Assembly (NCBI RefSeq): GCF_000346465.2
Contig: NC_034014.1
Location: 16,073,505 to 16,137,504, forward strand
DNA: 64,000 nt
Direction of reading: 5' to 3'
DNA from: Prunus persica
Lineage: Eukaryota > Streptophyta > Magnoliopsida > Rosales > Rosaceae
Below are positions 46,501 to 56,995 of the stretch, one piece after another. The translations under genes were made by a program, and so were the position numbers. The notes under the pieces were generated by a model. The model saw nothing but the letters and a program-made list of their open reading frames with translations. It did not search any database and had not been told where the DNA came from. Every line of letters begins with the position of its first letter. Position 1 is the first letter of the stretch.

Positions 46501-48499
46501 GTTTCCAACAGTTAAAAGGTTTGGTGCCTGGATATCTTCATTTATATAATCTCACTCTCTTCTGCTTCCTTTTCCCTATCTACAGAATTCCGTTATGGCA
46601 TGTTTACTTATCAGGAATGGGTATTGGAACAATTCCAATTCATGACTTACCCGGCGTTTACTAACACATAAGGAATAAAAAAATTTGCGTTCCTTGTTAA
46701 AATCTGTAATCAAATACCCTCAAAACTAGGAATTGGATCAACTACAGTCCTTACACATAAAATATATTGTGAAACTAGTTTGATGTTTAGAGAACAATCC
46801 CATGTTCACTTCCAAACTTCTATGAAAATTCAAAAAGATAGAGATTGAGAATTTGGGGTTCTAAATGGTTGAGTTGTGATTATGGAATTCCTCAAGAACA
46901 ACCCCTGCATTCAAAATCTGCTGTGAAAGTAGTTTAGTGTTTAGAGGATGATCTCATGCCTACTTTTACGTTTGTATGAAACATGCTTAGTGATAGAACT
47001 TGAGAGGTTTGGGCCAGTTACCGGTACAATATTCTTAAATAAATTACTCATGCCTGGACATGTTTAAAAGATAAGTAAGTGATTCATGACAGTGAAGGCT
47101 GGAAAGAGTGTATTGAGGATCACTCAAATCTACGTGAGGCATTATACTACTCATGTAGACAACGACAATAATGGTGCATAACAGTCCTAGAATCAAGTAG
47201 GTTAGTAAGTCTAAGTCTAATCAGTTGAATCCTGACTCGACCCATGTTTCTTGCTTAGGTCTTCTGCATTAAAAGTTTGACTAAAAAATTGAATCAAAGA
47301 TCAAGATGTCCTTGTATGCATCCAAACACGTGTATATCAGAAAGTACTCATGTGAGATGAGAATTTTTGTTGTATTTGTAAAAAACAAATTAGTGTGCCA
47401 GTATTTAGGAATGTCAACAGAAACCTATCCACCCCTCTAGGTTTCTTATCCATTATATTTGGATCTTAAATAGTGGTTTAGTGACATGCCAATGCTGTAT
47501 ATCTTTTAGAAGGTTCTGTAGATAGACTGAAGATTGCTGGGATAATAACCAATTTCCAAGGATTTCTTAGGATAATTCTAGCAAAGGTCCTTTGGGCTGT
47601 AAAGGATAATTTAACTAAATAGAATGAAGAGGTATCTAACAAGATGAAGATCAAGAAACAGAATGGTGGAAGGAGATTAAGGGCCGGAGAGCCAGCATAG
47701 ATGTGAAACTGGTGGAGTGGGGCAGGCAGCACTTAGGTTTGAGACTTCAATCATCCATAGGCGAGAGAAAAATAAAACCTACTTGGAGGGGGTAAAATTC
47801 AATCCAACAACCAACCAAAAATTAAAAAAAACCTTAATATATGGCAAAGGCTTCTCTGCATTCACAATGCAAGCGTAATAAATCCTTCATACTCAAAAAT
47901 CACCACGGCTACTACCGGGTGGATGGAGGAACCAATTACTAATATTATCCCTCAATATTTTAGGTAAAAACCTATAAATAACATTGACCACTAAACCAAT
48001 CACCAGTCACATAAAAATCAATCAATCACCAAGAGAAAAATCAAAAGACAGACGGCACAAGTTGAAGCGTGATTAGCCATTAAAAACTAGTTTCACTAAA
48101 ATATGGAAATTTAGAAACTCCAAATTTCCTACAATATTGCTCTGATTCAACCAAACTAATGAAATGGGTATATGGAAAAAAAATTAAAAATTAAAAATAA
48201 TCGAAGAAATTGAAAGAAAGGAGATGATCAAGTACCTGGAAAGCTTTGAGGAGACGAACGACGTTGGGGTGGCAAATAGAGGACAAGAATTTGATCTCGC
48301 AATCCAAGCAATTCTTGAGGCGCCTGTTGAGCCGCGAGAGGAAGACCTTCTTCAGAGCCACCACCTCCCCACTTTCTCTGTGCACGGCTTTCCACACTCT
48401 GGAGAAAGAGCCTTCCCCAACCTCTGATATCAGAACGTAATCTCCTAATGCTGCTGTGCTGCTGAGTTCAGAGAGACTTGGCTTGCTTTCAGGTTCCAT
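43529..48499 (-). CDS. ATG1t: ATG1t-like autophagy serine/threonine kinase, eight exons
   Basis: Minus-strand exons: 48236-48499, 46332-46449, 46189-46247, 45365-45429, 45138-45231, 44979-45059, 44788-44899 and 43529-43593. All have GT-AG borders and the joins keep frame, giving 858 bp or 285 residues. Key sites: GEGSFSRV (28-35), Lys50, Glu68, HRDLKPEN (141-148), DFG (164-166), APE (188-190). The sequence is that of the ATG1/ULK kinase group. The protein ends right after the kinase domain (VFEKS), without the C-terminal region through which ATG1a-c bind ATG13. That bare-kinase form is the plant ATG1t subtype, which acts in starvation autophagy. Intron 1 is 1786 bp. No mutation was seen. The retrotransposon at 48640-55224 lies 141 bp upstream of the start codon, so promoter function may be altered. 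Confidence 0.88.
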
Positions 48500-48639
48500 A
48501 TTGATGTTTTTGAGCTCTCAAGACTTTGCTTTGCTTGCCCTGTAATGAAAGCGTTATGGGTTTCCTTCATAGCTAACTCTCTATCATAGCTAACTCACCG
48601 TCCCCTCAAAAATTTGACACATGTCTTTAACTATATCCA
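48500..48639 (-). promoter_or_regulatory. Remaining proximal promoter/5' UTR of ATG1t
   Basis: Only 140 bp of host DNA lie between the ATG1t start codon and the LTR of element B. They end with the target duplication ATCCA (48635-48639). The rest of the native promoter begins at 55225, more than 6.5 kb away. Confidence 0.6.
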
Positions 48640-48867
48640 TGTTGTAAACTAAAGAGATTATGGAGAGAATTAAGATGGAGAGAGGGCATAGAAGCCTGAT
48701 CTTTTCATTGAATGTTTTCTCTATATCTTTGCAGGCAAGAGGGTTGCCTATTTATAGGCATGTTAAATGGCACCCGTGAATAAAAGAGAAGACATAATGA
48801 TGTTTCTACCCAATTATCACTGTTCACCTTTTGACTATGTGGGCTTCACCCATTCTACTTTACAACA
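48640..48867 (-). repeat. 3' LTR of element B, facing ATG1t
   Basis: 228 bp, TGTTG...AACA on the plus strand. It has a minus-strand TATA box (plus tatttata at 48749-48756) and runs in the direction of ATG1t, whose ATG is about 250 bp downstream. Differences from the other LTR include A versus G near 48671 and C versus T near 48847. Confidence 0.9.
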
Positions 48868-49146
48868 CTCCCTCTTGGAGACCACATGTCCCTAGATTGG
48901 TTGCCTCATTAAAACCTTGCTTGTAAAAACCCAGTGGGAAAAAACCTAAGCGAAGGAAAAAGAGTACAACTTTATTTGGGACATAAAGGTAATACGCTCA
49001 TGTTGCCTCGTTAAAACCTTGCTTGGAAAAATTCGGTGGGGAAAAACCCTAGTCGAAGGAAAAAGAGTACAATGCGCATATGTCCTGTGTTAGAGGACTC
49101 TTGAATGCTCCCCCTGATTTTGCATGCTCCAACTTGATTTCTTGCA

Positions 49147-49323
49147 GAGTTGTCGTAAGCCGATGCCATGCACTAACTTTTGGAATGTACATTTCGGCAA
49201 TGATTTAGTGAAGAGATCTGCCAGGTTATCGCTTGAGCGGATTTGTCTGACTTTGATTTCTTGACTCTTCTGGAGCTCGTGTGTATAGAAAAACTTTGGT
49301 GATATGTGCTTAGTCCTGTCACC
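49147..49323 (-). pseudogene. Copia RNase H C-terminal remnant in element B
   Basis: Minus-strand reading gives DRTKHISPKFFYTHELQKSQ and SSDNLADLFTKSLPKCTF, the conserved end of the copia pol polyprotein. It is the only coding trace of pol in elements A and B and fixes their origin as Ty1/copia. The upstream RNase H and reverse-transcriptase parts are absent. Confidence 0.85.
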
Positions 49324-50704
49324 CTTGATATGTGTATAGAAAAACCTTGCCAGTAAAAACCCAGTGGGACAAAAAACTGGTCGAAGGAAAAAAGAGTACA
49401 TAACCATGTGTAACATAAAATTCTGTGTATATTGACATGCGTACGACACTGCCTCGTTAAAACATTGCCAGGAAAAACCCAGTGGGATAAAAACCTGGAC
49501 GAAGGAAAAAGAGTACAGTGTGAAAAGGTCTTTATTGACAGCACGCTCCCCCCCCCCGATGAATATCTCCTCCTGAAAACTTCATGACTAGCTTTTTCCA
49601 GTAAGCGACCATAGAGATTTTCAGAGTCCGCATATCTAATAACACTTGGGCTATTTATAAGTTCACTCAAAAATATGCCCGTATATGGTGTTGTGCTTAG
49701 ATAGCATCAAATATGCCTCACATCATCCCAAAATGATGGTGATGGAGTTGAGCTCTATCTGGAAAATACGATGTACAGTCCAATATACTTCCCTGAAAAT
49801 CCTGAAAGTGTCCAACGGATAATCCTCATAAAAATGCTTCAATACTTTCTTAGTATAAGCGAGAATCTCGTTGGCATAATGCTCGATCTTTAAGTCGAGA
49901 CAAATATTTCTTGAACTCTTCAGAAGCTTTAATGTGTTGCAAACACATTATAGTCCATGTACTCACTGAGGCAATTTATGCATATTAGTATTGAGTACTG
50001 ATTTTGTGCTTTAGGCATATGTCCTTTACAGACTTGCTTCATGCAATTTCAATCCTTTCAAGGATTTTGTTTAAAGGGATTAAACTTTATGACACATTAT
50101 ATAGCTTTTACCCAGCTATTTATACATCTTTAGGGAATCGCTTCTGGCGATATGCTTCGTGCATTTAATAACCCTTAAAGATAACATGTTGGTCTCCGTA
50201 AATGTGCAATAAGGAGGCACAATTGAATCTGTAAATATGGAGAAGACCCAACATTCCTTGTCTCTGCCAGAAACATTGTGTCATACAAAGTAGGTATATT
50301 CCCTTTTATTCCGAACACCCAAGTATAACTTTCAGTATTAACATCTTTTGGGGTTCGTACTGTGGGTTTGTTCTTTCACGTTCATTCTCATCTATAATGG
50401 AATTACCTCATTCCATTTTGGCCAATGATATTGTCGACATTTAATAATTGAACGTGGTTCCAATCAACACAGCCCATTGATGATTTGAGTAGCTACTCCA
50501 AAACCAAAAATTGTCATTCATCAATTCATGATCCCACCATTCTCATTTGCATGTGCATGCATCAATTATAAGCATTTCTTTGCTTTTGGGTACCCAAGCC
50601 ACTTCAGGGGGTTTTTATTATGTGAGAATGTGGATTATAACCTTCAATGGAGCGTTATTTTACATAGGGCGTGGAAAATCTCCATTTTGGGAGTTGGAAC
50701 ATTC

Positions 50705-50945
50705 AGAACTCATACATCTGTCATGCTGCAGGCATGCCACAGATTAATACATACATGTCAATTAATTTATGGGACTTTAACCCATATAATTTGCTACGCA
50801 TTAGGCGTGCACAATATCAATATTGACATGTTAAAGGATTTTCCTTTCGGGACTTCAATCCACATCATTTGCTACGCAACAAGCGTGTATCATATTGATC
50901 ACTGCTATACCCATATTCTGTTCTTATGGGATTTTAATATGTGCA
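50705..50945 (-). repeat. Single unit of the 181-bp repeat in element B
   Basis: Reverse complement of one unit of the element A array (phrases ggcatgcc, gggactttaaccc, gctacgcattaggcgtgca). Only one unit is present here against three in A. Confidence 0.8.
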
Positions 50946-52043
50946 GTGTATTATCAATGTATCCAACTTGCAATCTGTAAAATTTGTGTTAATAATTCAT
51001 GGATACATACAAGCCATTCTTTTGGAACGGACTTATCTCCCCATTTGCTTACCTTTCAAGATAAAATATCAAATAAGTATATAAGTATAAAATAACACAA
51101 ATATTGCTTACATCCTTAGGTGGGAGAAACTTTTCTCAAGTATCATTCAAGCTCGTATCGGCCCAGTAAATATAATGTAGCGCTTGATGATCTAGTTATA
51201 TCCTGCAAGAGCAAAATCACAACTCTTTTCTCTGTCAAAAACAAATAACCCTCAGAGTTATGATCACTTCATGGATTCTTTCTTCAGATGTTCATTCTAA
51301 AGAAATAAAATCTCTTATGAACAGAGAGTTACAAAAAGAGAAAAAATGCAAAAAAATTGTGATATTGATTGCAAGATAAGGTAAGCAATCAGGGAAGGAA
51401 GCTGGTGGGAGCAGACAATAAGCTCTCATTTCTCCTAGTCTAAAAGGACTTCCGGAGATTAGAGCATAAGATCGCCTTCACAGTTTCCTGATGTAGCGGA
51501 AACGTGATCAGGGATAGTCTCGCTTCCTGAATGGATGATCAGAGATAGTCTTGCTTCTCGGGCATATTGAGTGCTCACTGATAAGAAAAATAAGTAGATA
51601 TCGCATCACTAGGTATGGAGAAAACTGGATGTCTTCTGCAAAGAAAATTTTGTTAGTAACACATTTATACACAAATAAGAGGAATAGATAGAACCGGTGA
51701 ATTTCAAATTAACCATAGGAAAATTGCGAGATTCTTGGGGCACTTTTGAAAAAGTAGCTCCGTGAAATCCGCAAAGCAAGATCGGCTTTGACGAAAATAA
51801 TACTTGGAAACGCCGAAAGTGCCAACAAATATTAATGGAGGCCGCGTGAAGTTTTGGAATCTGGAAAAGAAAAGGAGAATATGGGGATCTGAGATAATAT
51901 TGGGATCCTGAAAACTGTAGCCATATTTCCTCCTATAGATATTGCCTTTGCAAGACTTGATTGGAGCAACTGCGTTTCAACTCAACTTCCTTCATTTTCT
52001 GAAACTTTAGTTTTTCTAAGACTTTCTTCGAAACCTTCTTAAA

Positions 52044-52595
52044 ATGGCTTCCTCTTCTTCCAGCCCAAATTATTTCAATTTAAATGATGCTCCCACAACA
52101 ACCAGTGACGCCAAAGTTTGGCGTCCCTCCTTTGTATCCCAAAATCGTCATCTCATAGTTAATGATTCTGTGATGATGAATGATGCTACTGCTGTCATAG
52201 TAGCTAGGAATTTCATTACTCCAATGGATGAAATACTGTTAACAGGGAGGTTTGAGGAAGAGGCTATTGATGACTCAATGGCTTCTAGCATTCAGAGTGC
52301 TGCTTCTGTTTCTAACATGGCTGATCGTTTGCGTGCTAGAGCAAACGAGGTTCAGAAGCTAACAACTGAAAATTCGTCTCTTCAAAGGATGCTTCATGAG
52401 TCTCAACAGGAGGTTGAGAAACTTAAAGGAGAGAATAATTCCTTGTTGAAACTGGTGAGTTCGTACTCCGTTGATACACTGAGAAGGCTAGACATGCTGC
52501 AGGTCTCCAATGAAAGAATTTTGGAAGACCACGAGAGGCTTATGGCTAAGCTTAAGAGGCGTCGTCCTCTTCCGTCAGAGGCTTCCAGAACATGA
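52044..52595 (+). CDS. Antisense ORF in element B: 183-residue coiled-coil protein
   Basis: A complete frame on the strand opposite to the element. The N-terminus is MASSSSSPNYFNLNDAP, followed by a polar region with DAKVWRPSFVSQN. Residues about 88-170 carry heptad-like Leu spacing (ANEVQKLTTENSSLQRML, VEKLKGENNSLLKLV), predicting a coiled coil, and the C-terminus is basic (KLKRRRPLPSE). No enzyme motif. The 5' flank (51988-52043) looks like a leader. Element A lacks the whole segment: its sequence is continuous around 6392-6400. I recall similar MASSS-type proteins as frequent repeat-linked predictions in Rosaceae, unverified. The intact frame despite non-coding surroundings suggests selection or recent capture. 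Function unknown; an element-encoded accessory or captured host gene are both possible. Confidence 0.6.
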   Translation: MASSSSSPNYFNLNDAPTTTSDAKVWRPSFVSQNRHLIVNDSVMMNDATAVIVARNFITPMDEILLTGRFEEEAIDDSMASSIQSAASVSNMADRLRARANEVQKLTTENSSLQRMLHESQQEVEKLKGENNSLLKLVSSYSVDTLRRLDMLQVSNERILEDHERLMAKLKRRRPLPSEASRT

Positions 52596-53869
52596 TGTAA
52601 TTTTATAGATTTTACAGGGCCTGCACCTTCATTGCAGGTGGAAAAATCTATCTGTTGTATGCTCCTTTCCTGTTATAATAATTGCACACATTCTTAAATT
52701 TGCACCTGTGGTTTTTATGTCTTTTCAAAATGACGGTTTGGAACCTTGTGCCTTATATGTTCAAATAACCACATCGACTCTCCCAAATTTCCTATTTCAA
52801 CGTATGGGAGCCCGAAACTTTTGCCCTGGGCTAAACACAAACTCAGAATTTATTCGCCCTTTTCAAATGGACATGAAATATGAATTGAGTAAAAGCCACG
52901 ATAATTTCGCAATATAGTAGTGAAGAGCATTAACTACTATATACCCACAACCTCAAGTTCGGGATTTCTCATATATTTGAATCCATGTGCTTCCGGCCCA
53001 GATATAACAAAATATGTGGGGAGCCTCAATTCATCATTTGAGGTTTATATTGATATTATCCATTTCACGGTGTATTCTTAACAACCAGAATTCACAAAAT
53101 ATATTTCTTCCTTGAGGTGTCGATTATAACATAATCGAACTTTATTAAATTCATCATTTTCTTATGCCAAAGAAATATGTGGTGTACCACAATTTGTAAT
53201 AATACCTCAAGGGTTGTCCATTTAACTGTTGGAACTTTAGGTTCTCAACACTGTTAGATTTTGAACTTCATGCCAAAATCACATATTCTCATGGTATGGA
53301 CTTTCAATCCCCTTAGATTTTGAATTTCGGGCTAAAATCACATATTCTCATGGTATGGACATTTTTACAATTTTCTGTACATATTTCTGGACTTCAAGCC
53401 CTTACATAATTGTCCATATTTTGAGGAACTTCTGGCATCTCATTTAATTGCTTATCCATGAGTTTAAGGAACTGCAGGTTCCCTTTTGTATAGTGACGGT
53501 TTACCCAAAATGGTTAATATTTATGTATACGTCACTATTCATGTATCCGGTACTATTCATCAAGTCATGAATACGTATCTATTCATGTGTACAGTACATT
53601 TGCCAATACAGTTATTATCCATGTGTACGGCACTATGAACCAATACGGTACTGTTACATCATTAAGGAACCCCAGGTCCTTATTTACATGTCAGGGATCA
53701 AGGACCGTCAAGTCCAATCACATGTTTACAAATATCATCATCAAGGATCTTCAAGTCCTGATGTAATTGTATGATGAGGATCAAGGAACTTCTGGTCCTG
53801 ATCTGCATACTATAAGAAAACTCATCATACAACACAATTAATCCATAAAATAAATTGCTGGTAAATAAA

Positions 53870-54215
53870 TTACTGGTATGGACGATAAACCCGCACCATA
53901 CTTTAAATAAATGTAAATGTGCGGTAAAATAAATTCATAAATTAAATTGCTTGTTGTATGGACATTAATCCCGCACCATACCTTAAATAAAATTAAATGT
54001 GCAGTCAAGTAAATTCATAAAGTATGAGGGTTAATTCCACATCATACTTTAAGTAAAAATAAATTTACGATAAAGTAAACGTGCTTGTATGGGCACTAAT
54101 TCTGCTCCATACATTTAAATAAAAGTAAAGGTGTGGACGATAAACCCGCGCCACCCTTTTAAATAGATACTGTTGTATGGGTAATAAACCTACACCATAC
54201 AGTAAATAAAATAAA
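53870..54215 (-). repeat. Tandem array of about 90-110 bp units in element B
   Basis: Reverse-complement counterpart of 4895-5445: phrases ggacgataaacccgc, ttaaataaaa and gtgcggtaaa recur. Copy number and spacing differ from element A. Confidence 0.8.
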
Positions 54216-54730
54216 TGTAGAAATAAAACCACCACTAAAAATATAAAAGAGTGAAACCGACAATTATTTGTGGGTTCTTAGCAACACCACGATCAAATAA
54301 TATATATGCTGTCAACTTGAATTGCCTCCCTTTTTTTTCGGTGGAATTCCTCTCAAAACTAGAGGAAATAGGAAACAATATAATATGATTACATTAATAT
54401 ATGTAACTAGAAAAGTTGAGACAAACCATAGTGCTAGTCTGCCTTCATGTTTGTCTGCTCCATAATTTCGTAAATAAAATGGATGAACATGAACCTGCAC
54501 AAGTTCCTCTTGTACACCTTTACTTGCTTTTTATGATCAATATAATTATATAATATTAAAGATAAAATAGGATAAAGAAAAACAGAGGACTTATCTCTTT
54601 TCCTCAGACCCACTGGTTCCACTTGCCTGATCTGACTTACAGATCTTTGACAAAAACTATGTTCCAGAAACTTGCTTGAATACGGCAATCTAGTAGCCTA
54701 GGTAACACCCACTGAGCTGGACTCTAGCTA

Positions 54731-54859
54731 TTATGACTTCTCCATAGACTCAGCTTCAAACCGGTTTTTCATCCAATTCCTCCATGTCTGAGTGCTGCGC
54801 AGAATGCCTTTGCTTGATCGGTTTGTGGCCTTTTCTTCTTCCTCTATGTTTGTAGACAT
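54731..54859 (-). CDS. Small ORF (42 residues) in the leader of element B
   Basis: From the ATG at 54859 the frame reads MSTNIEEEEKATNRSSKGIL and ends MEKS stop at 54731. It lies about 140 bp inside the 5' LTR, where gag would start. It is charged and has no recognised domain. Element A has unrelated sequence at this place. It could be a relic or a short leader peptide; evidence is only position and a clean frame. Confidence 0.3.
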   Translation of the reverse strand: MSTNIEEEEKATNRSSKGILRSTQTWRNWMKNRFEAESMEKS

Positions 54860-54996
54860 GTTTTAGAGAGGGCTATACTCTCTGCTACAGTTGATAGGTT
54901 GATAGCTGGAAATTTGAGAAAGAAAGGTATTGAAGCAGATGGAATTCATCCGAGAATTCAACTGGTATTTTTGAAAGCGAATTCGTGCTGATAACG

Positions 54997-55224
54997 TGTT
55001 GTAAACTAAAGAGATTATGGAGAGAATTGAGATGGAGAGAGGGCATAGAAGCCTGATCTTTTCATTGAATGTTTTCTCTATATCTTTGCAGGCAAGAGGG
55101 TTGCCTATTTATAGGCATGTTAAATGGCACCCGTGAATAAAAGAGAAGACATAATGATGTTTCTACCCAATTATCACTGTTCACCTTTTGACTATGTGGG
55201 CTTTACCCATTCTACTTTACAACA
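54997..55224 (-). repeat. 5' LTR of element B
   Basis: 228 bp with plus-strand tatttata at 55106-55113 as minus-strand TATA box. The motif reading cgttatcagcacga on the minus strand follows directly (54982-54996). The right flank is the target duplication ATCCA (55225-55229). Confidence 0.9.
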
Positions 55225-55229
55225 ATCCA

Positions 55230-55753
55230 TAACTATTTTCAATTTTTCAAAGCATTTGAAAACAAAAAATTAAGTCTAATAATAATTTATTTTTATTTTT
55301 ATTTTTCAAAAAATTGTCTCTTTCTCTTTCCTCCTTGCCGACCCATCCTACCATTGGGGATCTATTCTCCACAACCATCCCAGCCACCGTTCACTCGTCC
55401 ACCTTATTCACCCTTCACCACGCTCCCCACCACAACAACCACCCACACCGAAACCCCAAAACCCTAGCCACCTCACCACGACAACACAAAAAAATATACA
55501 AATAGAGAGAAAACAAGCTATTTTATTGGATTCCTCTATTTTTAGAGAAAGAGATGGGAGATGGGTTTGGAATTTGGGGTTTGTTTATTGAGAAGCTGCT
55601 GCTTCTTTTTTATAGAGAGAGAGAGGAGTCCAGAGAGAGAGGGAGGGAAATGAGTGGAAAGAGGGGATGTGACGAGTTAATAAGAAATCGAAATTGATTC
55701 GGTCTCTCTGTTGAAGTTGGGTATATTTAATTTAATTTATGCATGTAAAGACG
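55230..55753. other. Displaced distal promoter DNA of ATG1t or intergenic
   Basis: Before the insertion this DNA adjoined 48639, so it may be part of the ATG1t upstream region. It contains a C-rich stretch (55330-55490) and an AGAG-rich stretch (55610-55660), no credible ORF. Confidence 0.35.
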
Positions 55754-55853
55754 NNNNNNNNNNNNNNNNNNNNNNNNNNNNNNNNNNNNNNNNNNNNNNN
55801 NNNNNNNNNNNNNNNNNNNNNNNNNNNNNNNNNNNNNNNNNNNNNNNNNNNNN
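55754..55853. other. Assembly gap (100 N)
   Basis: Exactly 100 N, the conventional placeholder for a gap of unknown size. Order and distance across it are not proven by the sequence. A G-run (about 55912-55926) lies close to its right side. Confidence 0.98.
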
Positions 55854-56655
55854 CTAAATGACTTCGACCCACAAACATTATAGATGTTCCACAATCTTGG
55901 ACTGCGTTTTTGGGGGGGGGGGGGGGTCTGGACTCTGGAGTTGCTACAGAGGAATGGTGGCTAGGGTTTTTAAGGGCAGTGGCTATAGAGAATAAAGAGA
56001 GTTTTTTTACAAATTTATTTTATTATTATTTGACTTTATTTTTCTGTTTTCAAATCCTTCAAAAAATTGAAAATAGAGAGTTAATTATAGTTATAGTCAA
56101 GGAGTTTTAGTTTTAAAACACAATATAGTTTACTAATTTGAGATATAGGAATACAATTTCATCTAATTAGCATAAAGCCAAAACCAAAATTTAGTATCTA
56201 ATTTTACAAAAATATTATTAAAAAATATCAAAATTACACACAATGCCACTCCTTCTAAAGTAAGCATACTATGCCACATGTCAATATCAAGCCAACCACC
56301 ATCGCCGACCACCTGCCGCCGGTCCTTGCCGGCCTGCCATCGTCTGTAGGGAACCAACTCCGTTGTCCTTTATTCACCTTTAAAAAAAAAAAGATTTTGT
56401 GTCCTTGAATGGACTTGAACCTTGATCTTCAAAGGAGGAAAGCTCATTCACAAACCACTACACCAAACTTGATTTTGTAATATTTATTCAGTTATACAAT
56501 ATATATATAAAACAATCAACAGTTTTTAAAACAAAAAACAAAAAAATCATTTCAACACTTATTCACACAAAAACTACAAATAAAAATAGAAACTGCAATA
56601 AAAATACAATGTAGATATCAATTATGTTTAAAAAAAATGAAAACAGCTACAAAAA
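55854..56655. other. AT-rich intergenic DNA
   Basis: No credible gene. Around 56395-56470 a phrase with cttgaatggacttgaacc looks superficially tRNA-like but does not form a cloverleaf that I can support. Confidence 0.3.
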
Positions 56656-56995
56656 CAATTGTAATTAAATGAAAACTGAAATGCAGTTTCCAATTTCCAA
56701 AAGTCTGATTTTGAGTTCCCTTACTCTTGGGTAGTTTTCTCTTCTCTTGCCTACCCAATTCCTCATCTGGGTAGCCTCTACTCTCCAAATTGGTGAGGTT
56801 GACGGCCAAGGAAAGAACAAAAATCAAATTGTAATCAAATGAAAACTACAATGCAGTTTCCAAAAGTCCAATTTTGAGTTCCCTTTCTCTTAGGTAGTTT
56901 CACTCTTCTCTTGCCCACCCAATTCCTCATCTGGGTAGCCTCAACTCTTCAAATTGGAGAGGTTGAAGGCCAAGGAAAGAGCCAAGATCCAATTG
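56656..56995. repeat. Tandem duplication, unit about 166 bp
   Basis: Two adjacent diverged copies share aattgtaat, tgaaaact, tgcagtttcc, ttttgagttccctt, cccaattcctcatctggg and gaggttga..ggccaaggaaag in the same order. No ORF spans them. Confidence 0.8.

Larger units (their letters stand above)
48640..55224 (-). mobile_element. Element B: non-autonomous copia-type retrotransposon related to element A
   Basis: A complete 6585-bp insertion on the minus strand. Two 228-bp LTRs (48640-48867, 54997-55224) differ at about two sites. The 5-bp duplication ATCCA lies at 48635-48639 and 55225-55229. The purine tract aagagggag (minus strand) abuts the left LTR; the cgttatcagcacga motif abuts the right. 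Its scaffold matches element A in reverse complement over most of 49330-54215, but the LTRs are different in sequence and length. It lacks gag and pol except for an RNase H C-terminal remnant. Extra material relative to A: an antisense ORF segment (about 51988-52660), a 147-bp block (51757-51903) and a different leader (54216-54981). It shares transcription direction with ATG1t just downstream. Confidence 0.9.

Noticed and set aside
56395..56470. Possible tRNA-like phrase (tggacttgaacc)
   Set aside because: No acceptor stem pairing or anticodon arm could be formed around it.
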